Positions 14,108 to 24,099 of a stretch of DNA of 34,287 bases are shown piece by piece; the stretch's first letter is position 1; every line of letters begins with the position of its first letter. The translations under genes were made by a program, and so were the position numbers. Source of the stretch: Tissierellia bacterium (GTDB lineage: Bacteria > Bacillota > Clostridia > Tissierellales > Tepidimicrobiaceae). Where the stretch lies: the NCBI GenBank assembly GCA_012518955.1, contig JAAYRD010000041.1, forward strand, positions 1 through 34,287, read 5' to 3'. Under the pieces are notes generated by a model that did no database searches, was not told the origin of the DNA, and saw nothing but the letters and a program-made list of their open reading frames with translations.

Positions 14108-16756
14108 TTAATTGGATTTCAAGCTTTCAAGTCTTTCAATTACTTTACCCATCATATCCGTATACTTCTTTTCTTTTTCTCTTTCACCAGCTACTACATT
14201 TTCTGGTGCTTTGTTCACAAACCCTTCATTAGAAAGCTTACCCCTAACCCTCTTCAGTTCTAGTTCTAATTTTTCCTTTTCCTTTTCAAGTCTTTTTATT
14301 TCTTTATTATAATCTATTAAATCTTTTAATGGAATAAAGATCTCACATTTATCTAGTACAACTGATATATTATCATCCCCTAAAGTAGATCTATCTTCTA
14401 GGATTTTTATATCCTCAGCACTAGCTAAATTTATAAAATATCTTTTACCATAGCTTAAAATAGCCTTTACATCTTCATCCTGAGTTAAACATAATATTGG
14501 AGCCTTTTTAGACGGCGCTATATTCATCTCCTGTCTGGCATTTCTTATTCCTTTAATAGCAGTCATTATATAGGCCATCCGTTTTTCTACATCTGGATGA
14601 TAATCTTCTTCTTTATAAACTGGCCAATCACTTATAATAAGAGGTTTGTCTCTTTCAGGTAAGTGTTGCCATATCTCTTCTGTAATAAAAGGCATAAATG
14701 GATGTAGGAGTTTTAGTATATTCTCTAATACATATAGCAATACTTTTTCTGCTGTTTCTTTACTTTCTATATCTTCACCATATAACCTAGGCTTTACCAT
14801 TTCGATATACCAGTCGCAATATTCTTCCCATGTGAATTCATAGATCTTTTGAGCTGATATGCCTATCTCGTACTTTTCAAGGTTTTCTGTGGCTTCTTTA
14901 ATTACAGTATTTACTCGTGATAATATCCATTTATCCTCTTCTTCCAGAGTATCTAGATTTAAGCTATCTTTGGTTATGTTCTCGTCTAGATTCATAAGTA
15001 CAAACCTAGTGGCGTTCCATAACTTGTTTGCAAAATTTCTATTAGCCTCTACCCTTTCCATATAGAACCTCATATCATTTCCAGGAGTATTCCCTGTAAC
15101 AAGAGTAAATCTGAGAGCATCCGAACCATATTCATCAATTACATCTAAAGGATCTATACCGTTACCTAAAGACTTGCTCATTTTTCTTCCTTCTGCATCC
15201 CTTACAAGACCCGTTAAAAACACATCTTTAAAAGGTATTTCTCCTGTTTGTTCTATACTAGAAAATACCATCCTTACTACCCAAAAGAATATAATATCAT
15301 ATCCTGTAACTAATACATCCGTTGGAAAGAAGTATTTCATATCTTCCGTATCTTCTGGCCATCCTAAAGTAGAGAAAGGCCATAGGGCAGATGAAAACCA
15401 AGTATCCAATGTATCAGGATCTTGATAAATATTTACACTACCACATTTTGAGCATTTCTCAGGTGATTCTTTGGAAACCATTATTTCATCACAGTCTTCA
15501 CAATAATATACCGGTAATCTATGTCCCCACCATAATTGTCTAGAGATACACCAATCTCTAATGTTTTCAAGCCAATGAGTATAGATCTTTCCAAATCTAT
15601 CCGGTATAAAGTTTAAATTCTTATCATAATAAGCTTCCAACGCCGGTTTTGCCAAAGGCTTCATTTTTACAAACCATTGTTTTGATATTAAAGGTTCTAC
15701 TACAGTTTTACACCTTTCACAATGCCCAATGCTGTTTTCATGTTCCTTTACCTCAACTAAGTATCTTTCCTTTTCTAAATCCTCAACAATCTTCTTCCTT
15801 GCTTCATATCTATCTAACCTATTATAGTTGCCACCATTCTCATTTATAGTAGCATCCTCATTCAATATAATACATTGGCCTAGTCCATGTCTTTCTCCTA
15901 CCTCAAAGTCATTTGGATCGTGAGAAGGGGTTATTTTTACTGCTCCAGTACCAAATTCCATTTCTACATACTCATCTGCAATTATAGGTATTTCTCTATT
16001 TACTAGTGGCAGTATAGCAGTCTTACCTATTAAGTCCTTATACCTGTCATCTTCAGGGTTAACTGCAATGGCTAAATCCCCCAATATAGTTTCTGGCCTA
16101 GTAGTAGCTATAGTTATATAACCATCCTCATCTTTAATTGGATATCTAATATGCCAAATATATCCCATCGAATCTTCATGCTCTACCTCTGCGTCAGAAA
16201 TAGCAGTTCTACAATTTGGACACCAATTGATAATTCTATCCCCTCTATATATTAAACCCTTCTCATATAATCTAATAAATACTTCTTCTACTGCATTGCT
16301 TAACCCATCATCCAAAGTAAATCTTTCTCTACTCCAATCACAAGATATACCTAGCTTCTTAAGCTGGTTATTTATGCTTCCACCGTATTTTCTAGTCCAA
16401 TCCCAAGCTTCTTCAATAAACCCTTCCCTACCTAACTCATCCTTAGATTTGCCTTCAGCCTTTATCTTTTCAACTACCTTTGCTTCAGTGGATATGCTGG
16501 CGTGGTCTGTACCAGGTAGCCATAAGGCCTCATACCCTTCCATCCTTTTCCACCTTATGAGAATATCCTGAATTGTATTGTTTAATGCATGGCCCATATG
16601 CAATTCTCCAGTAACATTTGGTGGGGGCATCATTATAGTATAGGGTTTTTTATTTTTATCTACTCTTGCTTTAAAGTACCCCTTTTCACTCCAAAATTCA
16701 TATAATCTATCTTCAAAGCTTTTAGGATTATAAGTCTTAGGTAAATTTTCAATCAC
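14108..16756 (-). CDS. valS: Valyl-tRNA synthetase
   Basis: An 882-residue class Ia synthetase that charges tRNA-Val. The HIGH motif appears in [17 protein letters not shown] and KMSKS in [11 protein letters not shown]. The large editing domain lies between them (including [10 protein letters not shown]). The C-terminal coiled-coil tRNA-binding arm is present ([20 protein letters not shown]). The frame is open upstream to 16828, but AAAGGAGG is 8 nt before a GTG at 16756, giving a protein that begins [12 protein letters not shown]. The longer version would run through the T-box terminator hairpin, so GTG 16756 is the start. Controlled by the Val T-box. Confidence 0.97.
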   Translation of the reverse strand: MIENLPKTYNPKSFEDRLYEFWSEKGYFKARVDKNKKPYTIMMPPPNVTGELHMGHALNNTIQDILIRWKRMEGYEALWLPGTDHASISTEAKVVEKIKAEGKSKDELGREGFIEEAWDWTRKYGGSINNQLKKLGISCDWSRERFTLDDGLSNAVEEVFIRLYEKGLIYRGDRIINWCPNCRTAISDAEVEHEDSMGYIWHIRYPIKDEDGYITIATTRPETILGDLAIAVNPEDDRYKDLIGKTAILPLVNREIPIIADEYVEMEFGTGAVKITPSHDPNDFEVGERHGLGQCIILNEDATINENGGNYNRLDRYEARKKIVEDLEKERYLVEVKEHENSIGHCERCKTVVEPLISKQWFVKMKPLAKPALEAYYDKNLNFIPDRFGKIYTHWLENIRDWCISRQLWWGHRLPVYYCEDCDEIMVSKESPEKCSKCGSVNIYQDPDTLDTWFSSALWPFSTLGWPEDTEDMKYFFPTDVLVTGYDIIFFWVVRMVFSSIEQTGEIPFKDVFLTGLVRDAEGRKMSKSLGNGIDPLDVIDEYGSDALRFTLVTGNTPGNDMRFYMERVEANRNFANKLWNATRFVLMNLDENITKDSLNLDTLEEEDKWILSRVNTVIKEATENLEKYEIGISAQKIYEFTWEEYCDWYIEMVKPRLYGEDIESKETAEKVLLYVLENILKLLHPFMPFITEEIWQHLPERDKPLIISDWPVYKEEDYHPDVEKRMAYIMTAIKGIRNARQEMNIAPSKKAPILCLTQDEDVKAILSYGKRYFINLASAEDIKILEDRSTLGDDNISVVLDKCEIFIPLKDLIDYNKEIKRLEKEKEKLELELKRVRGKLSNEGFVNKAPENVVAGEREKEKKYTDMMGKVIERLESLKSN

Positions 16757-16780
16757 TTTCAATTCCTCCTTTAAATAATA

Positions 16781-17015
16781 TAAACTCTTCATCCTATAAA
16801 AGGACGAAGAGTTTATTCGCGATACCACCTTAATTCCATAGACAATTATAGTCTATAGCACTTGAAAATTATAACGGTTCTATCCGTTCAAACCTACTTT
16901 CATTTCAGTTTGAATACTCAAAAGCTACCTTCGGTAAACATTGCCTAAAAAGGCCTTTCAACCTATGGACCTTTCTCTCTGTATAGGATAATTACCTACT
17001 CCTCTTCTTCACTGA
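16781..17015 (-). promoter_or_regulatory. T-box leader of valS (Val)
   Basis: On the minus strand the leader has a stem I with GAGTAGGTA, an AGAGAG loop and GAAGGTAGC. There GTA fits as the valine specifier codon. The T-box AAGGTGGTATCGCG (16831-16818) follows. The terminator hairpin at 16781-16815 pairs TAAACTCTTC-A-TCCT with AGGA-C-GAAGAGTTTA. Uncharged tRNA-Val would pair with the specifier and the T-box bulge and favour the antiterminator, switching on valS-folC. Stem borders are approximate. Confidence 0.9.
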
Positions 17016-17043
17016 ATTATATACAATTGTTAGTAATTATTAT

Positions 17044-17067
17044 ATATATATAATAATTTTTTGTCAA
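17044..17067 (-). promoter_or_regulatory. Promoter of the valS T-box transcript
   Basis: On the minus strand a perfect -35 TTGACA (17067-17062) is followed by an AT-only stretch. It holds overlapping -10 candidates: TAATAA at a 17-nt spacer and TATAAT at a 15-nt spacer. It lies about 30-50 nt upstream of T-box stem I. Confidence 0.6.
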
Positions 17068-17086
17068 ATAAAATAAAAATATTATA

Positions 17087-17623
17087 TTAATTTGTGCTTT
17101 TTTTGCTCCTCATACTTATGTATATGATTAAATAATTTAAAAAAGCTACTATATTCAATATCACGGTTACTGAAAATAATATCCTCATAACGATAGACGA
17201 TGTTTTAAAAATCACTGATAATATAGATGCATAAAAAAATAAAGTTGCCATTTTGCCAAATTTATTTGATGGTAAAACTTGATTCCCCTTAAATAAGTAT
17301 AATATAAGACCACCCGTAATCATTATTATTTCCTTTAATCCTATAATTAATAAAATCCAGCAAGGTATCAATTTTGCAGTAGTAAAACTAATTAATACAG
17401 CAAATGTCATTAACTTATCCGCAAGAGGATCTAAAACTACTCCTAAGTCTGTAATCTGATCATACTTTCGTGCTATATGCCCATCTAAAATATCTGTAAT
17501 CCCCGCAAGAATAAAAGCCGTTCCTGCATAAACCAAACGCTCCTCTCCTGTAGAGTAAAATAAGTATAGATATACTGGTACTAAAATAATTCTAAGTATT
17601 GTTAATACATTAGGTATGTTCAT
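17087..17623 (-). CDS. pgsA: CDP-diacylglycerol-glycerol-3-phosphate 3-phosphatidyltransferase
   Basis: A 178-residue integral membrane enzyme of phosphatidylglycerol synthesis. The CDP-alcohol phosphatidyltransferase motif is complete: DILDGHIARKYDQITDLGVV then LDPLADK, with the conserved aspartates. Hydrophobic helices precede and follow it, and the N-terminus NIPNVLTILRI is typical. The frame extends upstream to 17668, but AGAGG lies 7 nt before the ATG at 17623 and family members start MNIPN, so I use 17623. Divergent from the binding-protein gene; no partner gene adjoins. Confidence 0.93.
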   Translation of the reverse strand: MNIPNVLTILRIILVPVYLYLFYSTGEERLVYAGTAFILAGITDILDGHIARKYDQITDLGVVLDPLADKLMTFAVLISFTTAKLIPCWILLIIGLKEIIMITGGLILYLFKGNQVLPSNKFGKMATLFFYASILSVIFKTSSIVMRILFSVTVILNIVAFLNYLIIYISMRSKKSTN

Positions 17624-17717
17624 ATTTAAACCTCTTTTCAACAGTCTATTTGTCAGTTTTGTAACCAAATTATAAGAATAGAATAATATAACTATATAAT
17701 ATTATAGGAGGGATATG

Positions 17718-18734
17718 ATGTCAAAGGTATTTAAGTTAATTTCACTAATATTGATACTTACACTAGTAATTACCGTTGGCTTAACCGGATGTAAAACAAA
17801 TGATTTAGAAAAGGTAAGATTAGTAGAAGTAACCCACTCATTATTTTATACTCCTCAATATGTGGCATTAACGCAGGGATTCTTTGAAGAAGAAGGATTA
17901 GATGTAGAGATTAGAGATGGAAAGGGAGCAGATAAGGTTATGGCAGCCTTATTAAGTGGAGAAGCAGATATTGGGTTTATGGGACTAGAGGCTTCGGTAT
18001 ACGTATATAATCAAGGTAGAGAAGATTATGCTATTAACTTTGCCCAATTGACCCAAAGAGATGGCTCTTTCCTAGTCGGGCGAGAACCTGATCCAAACTT
18101 TACATTTGATAAACTTAAAGGAAAGGAAGTACTAGGAGGAAGAAAAGGTGGTATGCCTTTTATGACATTAGAATATGTGGTTAAAAACCATGGTCTTACT
18201 CCAGGGGAAGATGTAAACTTAAGAACAGATATCCAATTCGATGTATTAGCTGGAGCTTTTGTTGGCGGTGAAGGTGATTATGTCGCATTATTTGAACCTG
18301 TAGCTACTTCTTTGGAAAAGGAAGGCAAAGGTTATGTAGTTGCATCCATTGGTAAAGAAGGAGGATATATACCATATACTGGTTATTCAACAACTAGAAG
18401 CATATTAGAAGAGAAACCTGAAATGGTGCAAAAATTTACAAATGCTATATATAAGGGAATGCTTTGGGTCCAAGAACACTCATCAGAAGAAATTGCAGAA
18501 GCTGTAAAACCTCAGTTCCCTGATACAGATGATGAGGTATTAATAGCTTTAATCGATAGATATAGAGAACAGGACAGTTGGAAACCAGATTTAATCATCA
18601 CCGAGGAAGGACTGGACCATCTAATGAATATAATGGAAATGGCTGGGGAGTTAGATGAGAGAGTAGAATATGAGAAGATAGTAACTACTGAATTCGCTAA
18701 GAAAGCTATGGAAAATATAAAAAAATTAAATTAA
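17718..18734 (+). CDS. NMT1/THI5-like ABC substrate-binding lipoprotein
   Basis: About 338 residues with a lipoprotein signal: a hydrophobic segment, then LTGCKTN (lipobox, Cys about 26). The mature part is a periplasmic-binding-protein II fold of the SsuA/ThiY/NMT1 type. It has FYTPQYVALTQGFFEEEGLDVEI, a strong family signature, then LLSGEADIGFMG and GRKGGMPFMTLEYV. Such proteins bind thiamin precursors, sulfonates or nitrate; the ligand is not clear here. Two ATGs (17715, 17718) follow GGAGG; the second has the better 6-nt spacing. No permease or ATPase gene is beside it, and a terminator follows. Confidence 0.85.
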   Translation: MSKVFKLISLILILTLVITVGLTGCKTNDLEKVRLVEVTHSLFYTPQYVALTQGFFEEEGLDVEIRDGKGADKVMAALLSGEADIGFMGLEASVYVYNQGREDYAINFAQLTQRDGSFLVGREPDPNFTFDKLKGKEVLGGRKGGMPFMTLEYVVKNHGLTPGEDVNLRTDIQFDVLAGAFVGGEGDYVALFEPVATSLEKEGKGYVVASIGKEGGYIPYTGYSTTRSILEEKPEMVQKFTNAIYKGMLWVQEHSSEEIAEAVKPQFPDTDDEVLIALIDRYREQDSWKPDLIITEEGLDHLMNIMEMAGELDERVEYEKIVTTEFAKKAMENIKKLN

Positions 18735-18760
18735 AAGGGGCCTTGAGCCTCTTTTAATTT
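18728..18760. terminator. Bidirectional terminator between the binding protein and trpS
   Basis: AAATTAAAAGGGGC and GCCTCTTTTAATTT form a 14-bp stem with one G-T pair and a CTTGA loop. T-rich sequence lies at both ends. The gene's stop codon is in the left arm. Convergent trpS ends 37 nt away. Confidence 0.8.
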
Positions 18761-18796
18761 AAAAATATTCCATGATCATTAAAAAAAATTTCTTTA

Positions 18797-19789
18797 TTAT
18801 CTCTGTATAAACCCTACTTTTCTATATACTTTTCGTAATGTTTTTATTGCTGCATAATTAGCTTTTTCTGCTCCTTGTCTATAAACCTTTTCTAAATAAT
18901 CTTTATTTTTCATTAAATCATCATATCTTTTTTGTATTGGAGCTAAGCCAGATATAACTACCTCTGCTACATCTTCTTTAAATTTACCATAGCCTAATCC
19001 CTCATATCTATTTTCTATTACATCTATAGAATCTCCAGAAAACACACTATATATATTCATTAGGTTTTTAATCCCTAGCTGTTCATCATTGTATTTTACT
19101 TCTCCTATTGAATCTGTTACTGCTCTTTTAATCTTTCTTCTTATTACATCAGGCTTATCAAGTATTAGTATATAGCTATTCTCATTTTCATCTGATTTTG
19201 ACATTTTGTTTTCCGGGTTTTGAAGACTCATAATACGTGCTCCAAATTTTTGTATCAAAGGTTCTGGAATTTTGAAAGTTTCACTATATCTATTATTAAA
19301 TCTTTCTGCCAAATCCCTAGCTAATTCCAAATGCTGTTTTTGATCCTCTCCCACTGGGACAAATTCCGTTTGATACAACAGAATATCTGCAGCCATCAAT
19401 ACAGGATAGGTAAACAATGCTGCATTTAGATTTTCTTCAGATTTCTTAGATTTTTCTTTAAATTGGGTCATTCTATTTAATTGTCCCATATAAGAAATGG
19501 AATTCAATACCCAAGTTAGTTCGACATGAGCATCTACATGGGATTGAATGAACAACGTACACTTCTCAGGATCTAGACCACTAGCCAAATATATAGCCAA
19601 AACCTCCAAAGTATTTTTCCTCAAATCCTTTGGTATTTGAGGAACTGTTATAGCGTGTAAATCAACTATACAATAATAGCAATTATATTTTTCTTGCAAA
19701 TCCACAAAGTTTTTTATAGCACCTATATAATTTCCTATGGTCAAACCTCCAGAAGGTTGTACACCACTAAATACTACCTTTTTTTCCAT
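18797..19789 (-). CDS. trpS: Tryptophanyl-tRNA synthetase
   Basis: A 330-residue class Ic synthetase of family length. It has SGVQPSGGLTIGNYIGAIKN (HIGH-equivalent TIGN), the tryptophan-site stretch PVLMAADILLYQTEFVPVGEDQKQHLELARD, and NKMSKSDEN (KMSKS, about 197-205). AGGAGG is 7 nt before the ATG at 19789. It is the only gene behind the Trp T-box. Confidence 0.97.
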   Translation of the reverse strand: MEKKVVFSGVQPSGGLTIGNYIGAIKNFVDLQEKYNCYYCIVDLHAITVPQIPKDLRKNTLEVLAIYLASGLDPEKCTLFIQSHVDAHVELTWVLNSISYMGQLNRMTQFKEKSKKSEENLNAALFTYPVLMAADILLYQTEFVPVGEDQKQHLELARDLAERFNNRYSETFKIPEPLIQKFGARIMSLQNPENKMSKSDENENSYILILDKPDVIRRKIKRAVTDSIGEVKYNDEQLGIKNLMNIYSVFSGDSIDVIENRYEGLGYGKFKEDVAEVVISGLAPIQKRYDDLMKNKDYLEKVYRQGAEKANYAAIKTLRKVYRKVGFIQR

Positions 19790-19831
19790 TTATATACCTC
19801 CTATTGATTGTAAATATTATTTAAACGATAA

Positions 19832-20060
19832 AACCCTTCCATCTCCATGTAAGAGACGAAAGGGTTCCTTCCGCGGTACCACTCTAATTGACCTTAGTCC
19901 ACTTTAATCCAATAAGGGAGATAACCCCTAATACCTTACTTATATTTCAGATATTGACTCTCAAGTCCATTCAATATAATAGTATCATCAGGCTTCCACC
20001 CTTCCCGATTCGCTCTTGACCTTTATTATATCTACTACTCTTGATCCACGTCTTCCATTT
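19832..20060 (-). promoter_or_regulatory. T-box leader of trpS (Trp)
   Basis: On the minus strand, stem I includes GAGTAGTAGA (AGTA motif), AAGAGCGAA and, on its 3' side, TTGAATGGACTTG in which TGG is the tryptophan specifier. The T-box AGAGTGGTACCGCGG (19885-19871) precedes a terminator. The terminator pairs AACCCTTTCGTCTC with GAGATGGAAGGGTT (19866-19832) before T-rich sequence. Uncharged tRNA-Trp is expected to allow read-through into trpS. Confidence 0.93.
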
Positions 20061-20076
20061 TAAACTGTTATTTTAT

Positions 20077-20104
20077 ATTATACACAATTTGTTTAAAATG
20101 TAAA
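20077..20104 (-). promoter_or_regulatory. Promoter of the trpS T-box transcript
   Basis: TTTACA (20104-20099), a 16-nt spacer and a perfect TATAAT (20082-20077) on the minus strand, just upstream of stem I. The -35 lies next to the stop codon of cysE (20108). Confidence 0.65.
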
Positions 20105-20107
20105 CCA

Positions 20108-20656
20108 TTATATAACATACATTAAATAATCATCTTTGTTGGTTTTGACTACTTTAGCAGGTATACCGACAACAGTAGTATAGGGTGGAACATCCTTTAA
20201 CACAACAGCATTGGCACCTATCTTCGCACCTCTCCCTATAGTTATAGGGCCTAATATCTTTGCTCCTGCACCTATCATTACATTATCTTCAACTGTAGGA
20301 TGACGCTTTGTATTAGGCTCTCCTCCAGTTCCCCCTAATGTTACCCCGTGGTACATGGTAACATTGTCGCCTACCTCAGCGGTTTCACCTATGACAACTC
20401 CCATTCCATGATCAATAAATAGTTTTTCCCCGAGTTTAGCTCCAGGATGAATTTCTATTCCTGTTTTCCGCCTAGCTCTTTGAGAAACAATCCAAGATAA
20501 AGTATATTTCTTTTTATTATAAAGCCAATGGCTTAGCTTATGATAAAGTATAGCCTTTAAACTAGGATAGTAGAAAATAGCCTCGAATAAATTTTTTGCC
20601 GCCGGATCCTTCTCCATTATATTCCTAGCTTCTTTTATAATAAATTTGAACATCAT
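20108..20656 (-). CDS. cysE: Serine O-acetyltransferase
   Basis: Makes O-acetylserine from serine and acetyl-CoA for cysteine synthesis. About 182 residues: an N-terminal helical part, then a left-handed beta helix of hexapeptide repeats ([38 protein letters not shown]). The catalytic block is [12 protein letters not shown] with [11 protein letters not shown]. This is the short Firmicute form. The frame is open to a TTG at 20668, but GGAGAG overlaps that position, and the ATG at 20656 is 6 nt beyond it and one base after the cysK stop. Translationally coupled to cysK. Confidence 0.95.
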   Translation of the reverse strand: MMFKFIIKEARNIMEKDPAAKNLFEAIFYYPSLKAILYHKLSHWLYNKKKYTLSWIVSQRARRKTGIEIHPGAKLGEKLFIDHGMGVVIGETAEVGDNVTMYHGVTLGGTGGEPNTKRHPTVEDNVMIGAGAKILGPITIGRGAKIGANAVVLKDVPPYTTVVGIPAKVVKTNKDDYLMYVI

Positions 20657-20657
20657 A

Positions 20658-21575
20658 TCACTCTCCAATAAATAAATCTGTAGATAGATACCTTTCTCCC
20701 GTATCAGGTAGAACTGTTACCACTCTCTTATTCTTACCCAATCTTTTAGCAATTACCTTCCCAGCAGCCAAATTAGCTCCAGATGATATTCCGCATAATA
20801 TTCCCTCTAGTTTCCCAAGGCTTTTCGCATGATAATAAGCATCGTCATCATCTATACTTATAACTTCATCTATAAAATTTCTATCCAAAATTTTCGGAAT
20901 AAAATTGGCTCCTATTCCTTGAATTCCATGGCTATTTGGGTCCCCTCCAGATAAAAGTGGAGATTTTTTTGGTTCTACTGCTACTATTAATATATCCGGA
21001 TTTATCTCTTTCAATCTTTTTCCTACTCCAGTTATAGTGCCTCCTGTTCCAACACCTGCCACAAAAGCATCTATTTGACCATCGGTATCTTCCAGTATTT
21101 CTATAGCAGTAGTTTCATAGTGGGCCTTTACATTGTTGCTATTTTCAAATTGATTCGGCATGAAATATCCCTTCTCATGGGCTAGTTTTTTTGCTAATTC
21201 CACAGATGCAGACATTCCATATTTACCTTCCGTTAATATTACTTCTGCCCCATAAGCCTCCATTAGCCTTTTTCTTTCCATACTCATAGTATCTGGCATT
21301 ACTATTATTACCTTATACCCTTTTGCCGCACCAATCATAGCCAAGGCAATTCCTGTGTTCCCACTAGTGGGCTCTATAATGGTTCCATCTTCTTTAAGAA
21401 TTCCCTTTTGTTCTGCATCATTGATCATATATAGAGCCGGTCTATCTTTTACACTTCCTCCAGGATTATTGGACTCTATTTTTACAAATATATCTGCCAT
21501 ATTCTCTGTTAAACTATTATTTAATTTTACCAAAGGGGTTTTCCCAATAGTTTTATAAATATTATTAAATTTCAT
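20658..21575 (-). CDS. cysK: Cysteine synthase A (O-acetylserine sulfhydrylase)
   Basis: A PLP enzyme of 305 residues that makes cysteine from O-acetylserine and sulfide. The PLP lysine is in [11 protein letters not shown] (about residue 43), the substrate loop is PTSGNTG, the phosphate loop is [10 protein letters not shown], and GISSGAN is near the C-terminus. The conserved start is [18 protein letters not shown] lies 7 nt before the ATG at 21575. cysK-cysE form an operon under the Cys T-box. CysE and CysK are known to form a complex, and the overlap of stop and start suits equal output. Confidence 0.97.
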   Translation of the reverse strand: MKFNNIYKTIGKTPLVKLNNSLTENMADIFVKIESNNPGGSVKDRPALYMINDAEQKGILKEDGTIIEPTSGNTGIALAMIGAAKGYKVIIVMPDTMSMERKRLMEAYGAEVILTEGKYGMSASVELAKKLAHEKGYFMPNQFENSNNVKAHYETTAIEILEDTDGQIDAFVAGVGTGGTITGVGKRLKEINPDILIVAVEPKKSPLLSGGDPNSHGIQGIGANFIPKILDRNFIDEVISIDDDDAYYHAKSLGKLEGILCGISSGANLAAGKVIAKRLGKNKRVVTVLPDTGERYLSTDLFIGE

Positions 21576-21605
21576 TTGATTCCCTCCATTTTTAAAAAAT
21601 AAAAA

Positions 21606-21860
21606 AATCCCTTACCTCAAGTATATATAAATATACAGAGGCAAAGGATTAAGTTCGCGGTTCCACTCTGTTTAGGACATGGTCCTATCTCAATTCAAGT
21701 ACTTACATACTCTAGCTCTATAACGGGAGCCACCGTTAAAGTCTACTATACTTTCGACCCAAAGCTCCTTGGCGCACTTCAAACATATTTTGTATAGATT
21801 TCTTTCACCTATGAAACCCTCTCTGTAATACTGCATATGTTTTACTTTACCAGATCATTG
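21606..21860 (-). promoter_or_regulatory. T-box leader of cysK-cysE (Cys)
   Basis: On the minus strand, stem I includes TTACAGAGAGGG and, on its 3' side, TTGAAGTGCGCC with TGC as the cysteine specifier. The T-box CAGAGTGGAACCGCG (21671-21657) follows. The terminator at 21650-21606 pairs AATCC-TTTGCCTC with GAGGTAA-GGGATT and ends in TTTTTTTATTTTT. T-box control of cysteine genes is known in Firmicutes. Low charging of tRNA-Cys should turn on cysK and cysE. Confidence 0.93.
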
Positions 21861-21884
21861 CTTTTAAGTTCTATTTATAAAGTT

Positions 21885-21890
21885 ATTATA
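21885..21890 (-). promoter_or_regulatory. -10 element of the cysK T-box transcript
   Basis: A perfect TATAAT on the minus strand about 25-30 nt upstream of T-box stem I. No convincing -35 lies at 16-18 nt, so the promoter call is moderate. It sits right after the stop of the truncated YyaL-like gene. Confidence 0.45.
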
Positions 21891-21966
21891 CTCTAATATA
21901 GCATAAATGTTCATAATAGTAAATACATTTTAACACTTTAATGCAACTTTTTATAAAATTATTTTC

Positions 21967-22893
21967 CTAATCCCTAAATAGAAAATCAAATATCTTTTCA
22001 ACAACTTCCTTATAGAAAGATTCATTAGTTATTTCATAAGCTTTGATATAGGTAATAGCAAGCAATGCATTGTCATATAACATCTTTTCAAAGTGAGGAA
22101 CCAACCACTTCTCATCTACTGAATATCGATAAAAGCCAAAGCCTACATGATCAAAAATACCACCTTTATACATGTTTTTCAATGTAGTTTTAGCTATATC
22201 TAGTGATCTTTCATCGTTATTTTGTTCTCCATATTCTAATAGAAATAATGTATGCTGGGGTAAAGGAAACTTAGGTCTATGGCCAAAACCTCCATTTACT
22301 TCATCAAACATATCAATTAATTCTTCTTTTGTTTTTTCTAATATCTCAATACTTATATCACCTTTAGTATGGAAGTTATATCTATTCTCCACCTCATGTA
22401 AAATATACTCACTTTCTTTTATTATATTTTTACTGTCCTTTTCCCAGAGCTTATTAACTTTGCTCAATAAATCTATTAAACCGGTCATTCTACCCCTGGT
22501 CCTTTTAGGAAAATATGTTCCTGCAAAAAATGGTTTTTTTTCAGGAGTCAACAACAAATTTAAAGGCCATCCTGCTGATCCTGTCATGGCCTCGGCAAAG
22601 ATCATATATACCTTATCTATATCTGGCCTTTCTTCTCTATCTACTTTAATAGGCACATAATACCTATTCAATATCTCTGCTACTTCCCTATCTTGGAATG
22701 ATTCCCTATTCATATTATGGCACCATCTACAAGTAGAATATCCTATGGATAAAAATATAGGTTTGTTTTCTTCTTTCGCCTTATTAAATGCTTCAGATCC
22801 CCAGGGATACCAGTCTATTGGATTATGGGCATGTTGAAGCAAGTAAGGGGATTTTTGATATATCAATTTATTTGTGGTATTAATATTAACCAT
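21967..22893 (-). pseudogene. Truncated YyaL-like thioredoxin-domain protein (DUF255/SSP411)
   Basis: The 308 residues cover the N-terminal half of the YyaL/SSP411 family. They begin [24 protein letters not shown] and have the thioredoxin-like [16 protein letters not shown] (usual CHWCHVM). The start of the alpha/alpha toroid follows ([31 protein letters not shown]). The family is usually near 650-700 residues; here the frame ends at IFDFLFRD and the rest of the toroid is missing. The DNA downstream is AT-rich and passes directly into the cysK promoter. So the 3' half has been deleted. The N-terminal part keeps a good frame, so it may be recent or still expressed. Function of the family is unsettled. 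Confidence 0.8.
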
Positions 22894-22969
22894 CTTTTCT
22901 AATCAAACCCTTTCTTATTTATCATTATATATATTTTACCCATTGGGATTGGCTATATTCCAAAACTAT

Positions 22970-23431
22970 TTATCTACTTTCTATATCTAATAGATATTTT
23001 TTTATATCTAGACCTCCACCATATCCAACTAATTTACCATTTTTACCAATAACACGATGACAAGGTATAAATATAGGAATTGGATTTTTATTATTTGCCA
23101 TGCCTACCGCACGATAAGCCTTTGGATTTCCAATATTCTTTGCAACTTCAGCATAGCTACAGGTTTCACCATAAGGGATGTTTTCTAAAGCCTTCCAAAC
23201 CTTCTGCTGAAATTCTGTACCATTAGGTTCTAATGCAATGTGGAAATCCTCTCTTTTCCCTGCAAAATATTCATCTAATTGTTTTTTTGCTTCTCTTATT
23301 AATTCTGTTTCAACTACTTTGGCACTATTTGGAATGATACCACTAGCAAAATATAAGCCAATAATAGATCTTCCATTTTCTAATATAGATATCTTACCAA
23401 TTTCAGTTTCATAAAAGTATATACTTTTCAT
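22970..23431 (-). CDS. ogt: Methylated-DNA-protein-cysteine methyltransferase
   Basis: A suicide repair protein that removes alkyl groups from O6-alkylguanine. In 153 residues it has the winged-helix part VWKALENIPYGETCSYAEVA, the arginine finger region AYRAVGMANNKNP, and the active site IPCHRVIG (Cys about 124). GYGGGLDIKKYLL follows, typical of the Ogt type. The Ada DNA-binding domain is absent. The start at 23431 has a GGCTAGAAGGATG context. No operon partner is evident. Confidence 0.93.
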   Translation of the reverse strand: MKSIYFYETEIGKISILENGRSIIGLYFASGIIPNSAKVVETELIREAKKQLDEYFAGKREDFHIALEPNGTEFQQKVWKALENIPYGETCSYAEVAKNIGNPKAYRAVGMANNKNPIPIFIPCHRVIGKNGKLVGYGGGLDIKKYLLDIESR

Positions 23432-23469
23432 CCTTCTAGCCTCCGATAAATCATATGGTATTATAAAGA

Positions 23470-23940
23470 TTAGTCTTTTACTTTAACCTTAATATTTGAA
23501 TCTCCATCAATATTCATCTTAATTTCTCCTTTTGCCTCCTTGCCTACAAGTTTAATTCTGTTCGTTCCTTTCTTAAGTAAAATAGTTTGTCTTCTTTCTT
23601 CTGTACCGTTTATAATATTGATAATTTCATCATTTGGAGTTATTAATACTACTTTAAACTCACCCTTATCTATAACTGACTTAAAGTCAAGTACAATATC
23701 TACATCTTCTTCAACAAGCGCCTTCCATATAGTATCTGTACCTGAAAAAGAAGAAAATTTAATATCTATTTCATCTTCTCTAACAGAGCCTATTCTATCC
23801 TTATAACTATGACTATCACCTGATTTAATTATTTTGCTTTCTTCATTAAATATGCTCCTTTGATAATTCAATACAGAACTGCACCCGGTAATGGTCATAG
23901 TAAATAAAATAACCATAATTAATATAATATAATTTTTCAC
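23470..23940 (-). CDS. Lipoprotein of unknown function
   Basis: A 156-residue protein with a lipoprotein signal: IILIMVILFTMTITGCSS, Cys at about 20. The mature part is rich in charged residues and beta-strand pattern: DIVLDFKSVIDKGEFKVVLI and TILLKKGTNRIKLVGKEAKG, resembling a small beta-sandwich. I do not recognise a family. GGGAGG lies upstream of the ATG at 23940. It is anchored outside the membrane by inference. The 38-nt distance to the alkyltransferase gene allows co-transcription, but no shared function is suggested. Confidence 0.7.
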   Translation of the reverse strand: MKNYIILIMVILFTMTITGCSSVLNYQRSIFNEESKIIKSGDSHSYKDRIGSVREDEIDIKFSSFSGTDTIWKALVEEDVDIVLDFKSVIDKGEFKVVLITPNDEIINIINGTEERRQTILLKKGTNRIKLVGKEAKGEIKMNIDGDSNIKVKVKD

Positions 23941-24099
23941 TAAAAAACCTCCCTTTAATATTTTTTATAAGCTAACTCTTCTCTTTTATATACTGTTCAG
24001 CTGATATTATATAAATTATAACATTTTTATTTCCTAAATTAATATTTAAAACTCTTTCATAGAACATTATTAAAATAAAAAATATTTAAGAATTAAATA

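Noticed and set aside
16757-16828. Extra 24 codons at the N-terminus of valS
   Set aside because: They pass through the T-box terminator hairpin and the ribosome binding site; GTG 16756 has a well-placed AAAGGAGG and gives the family start.
22172-22660. A 162-codon plus-strand frame
   Set aside because: Antisense to the truncated YyaL-like gene, with no binding site and biased composition.
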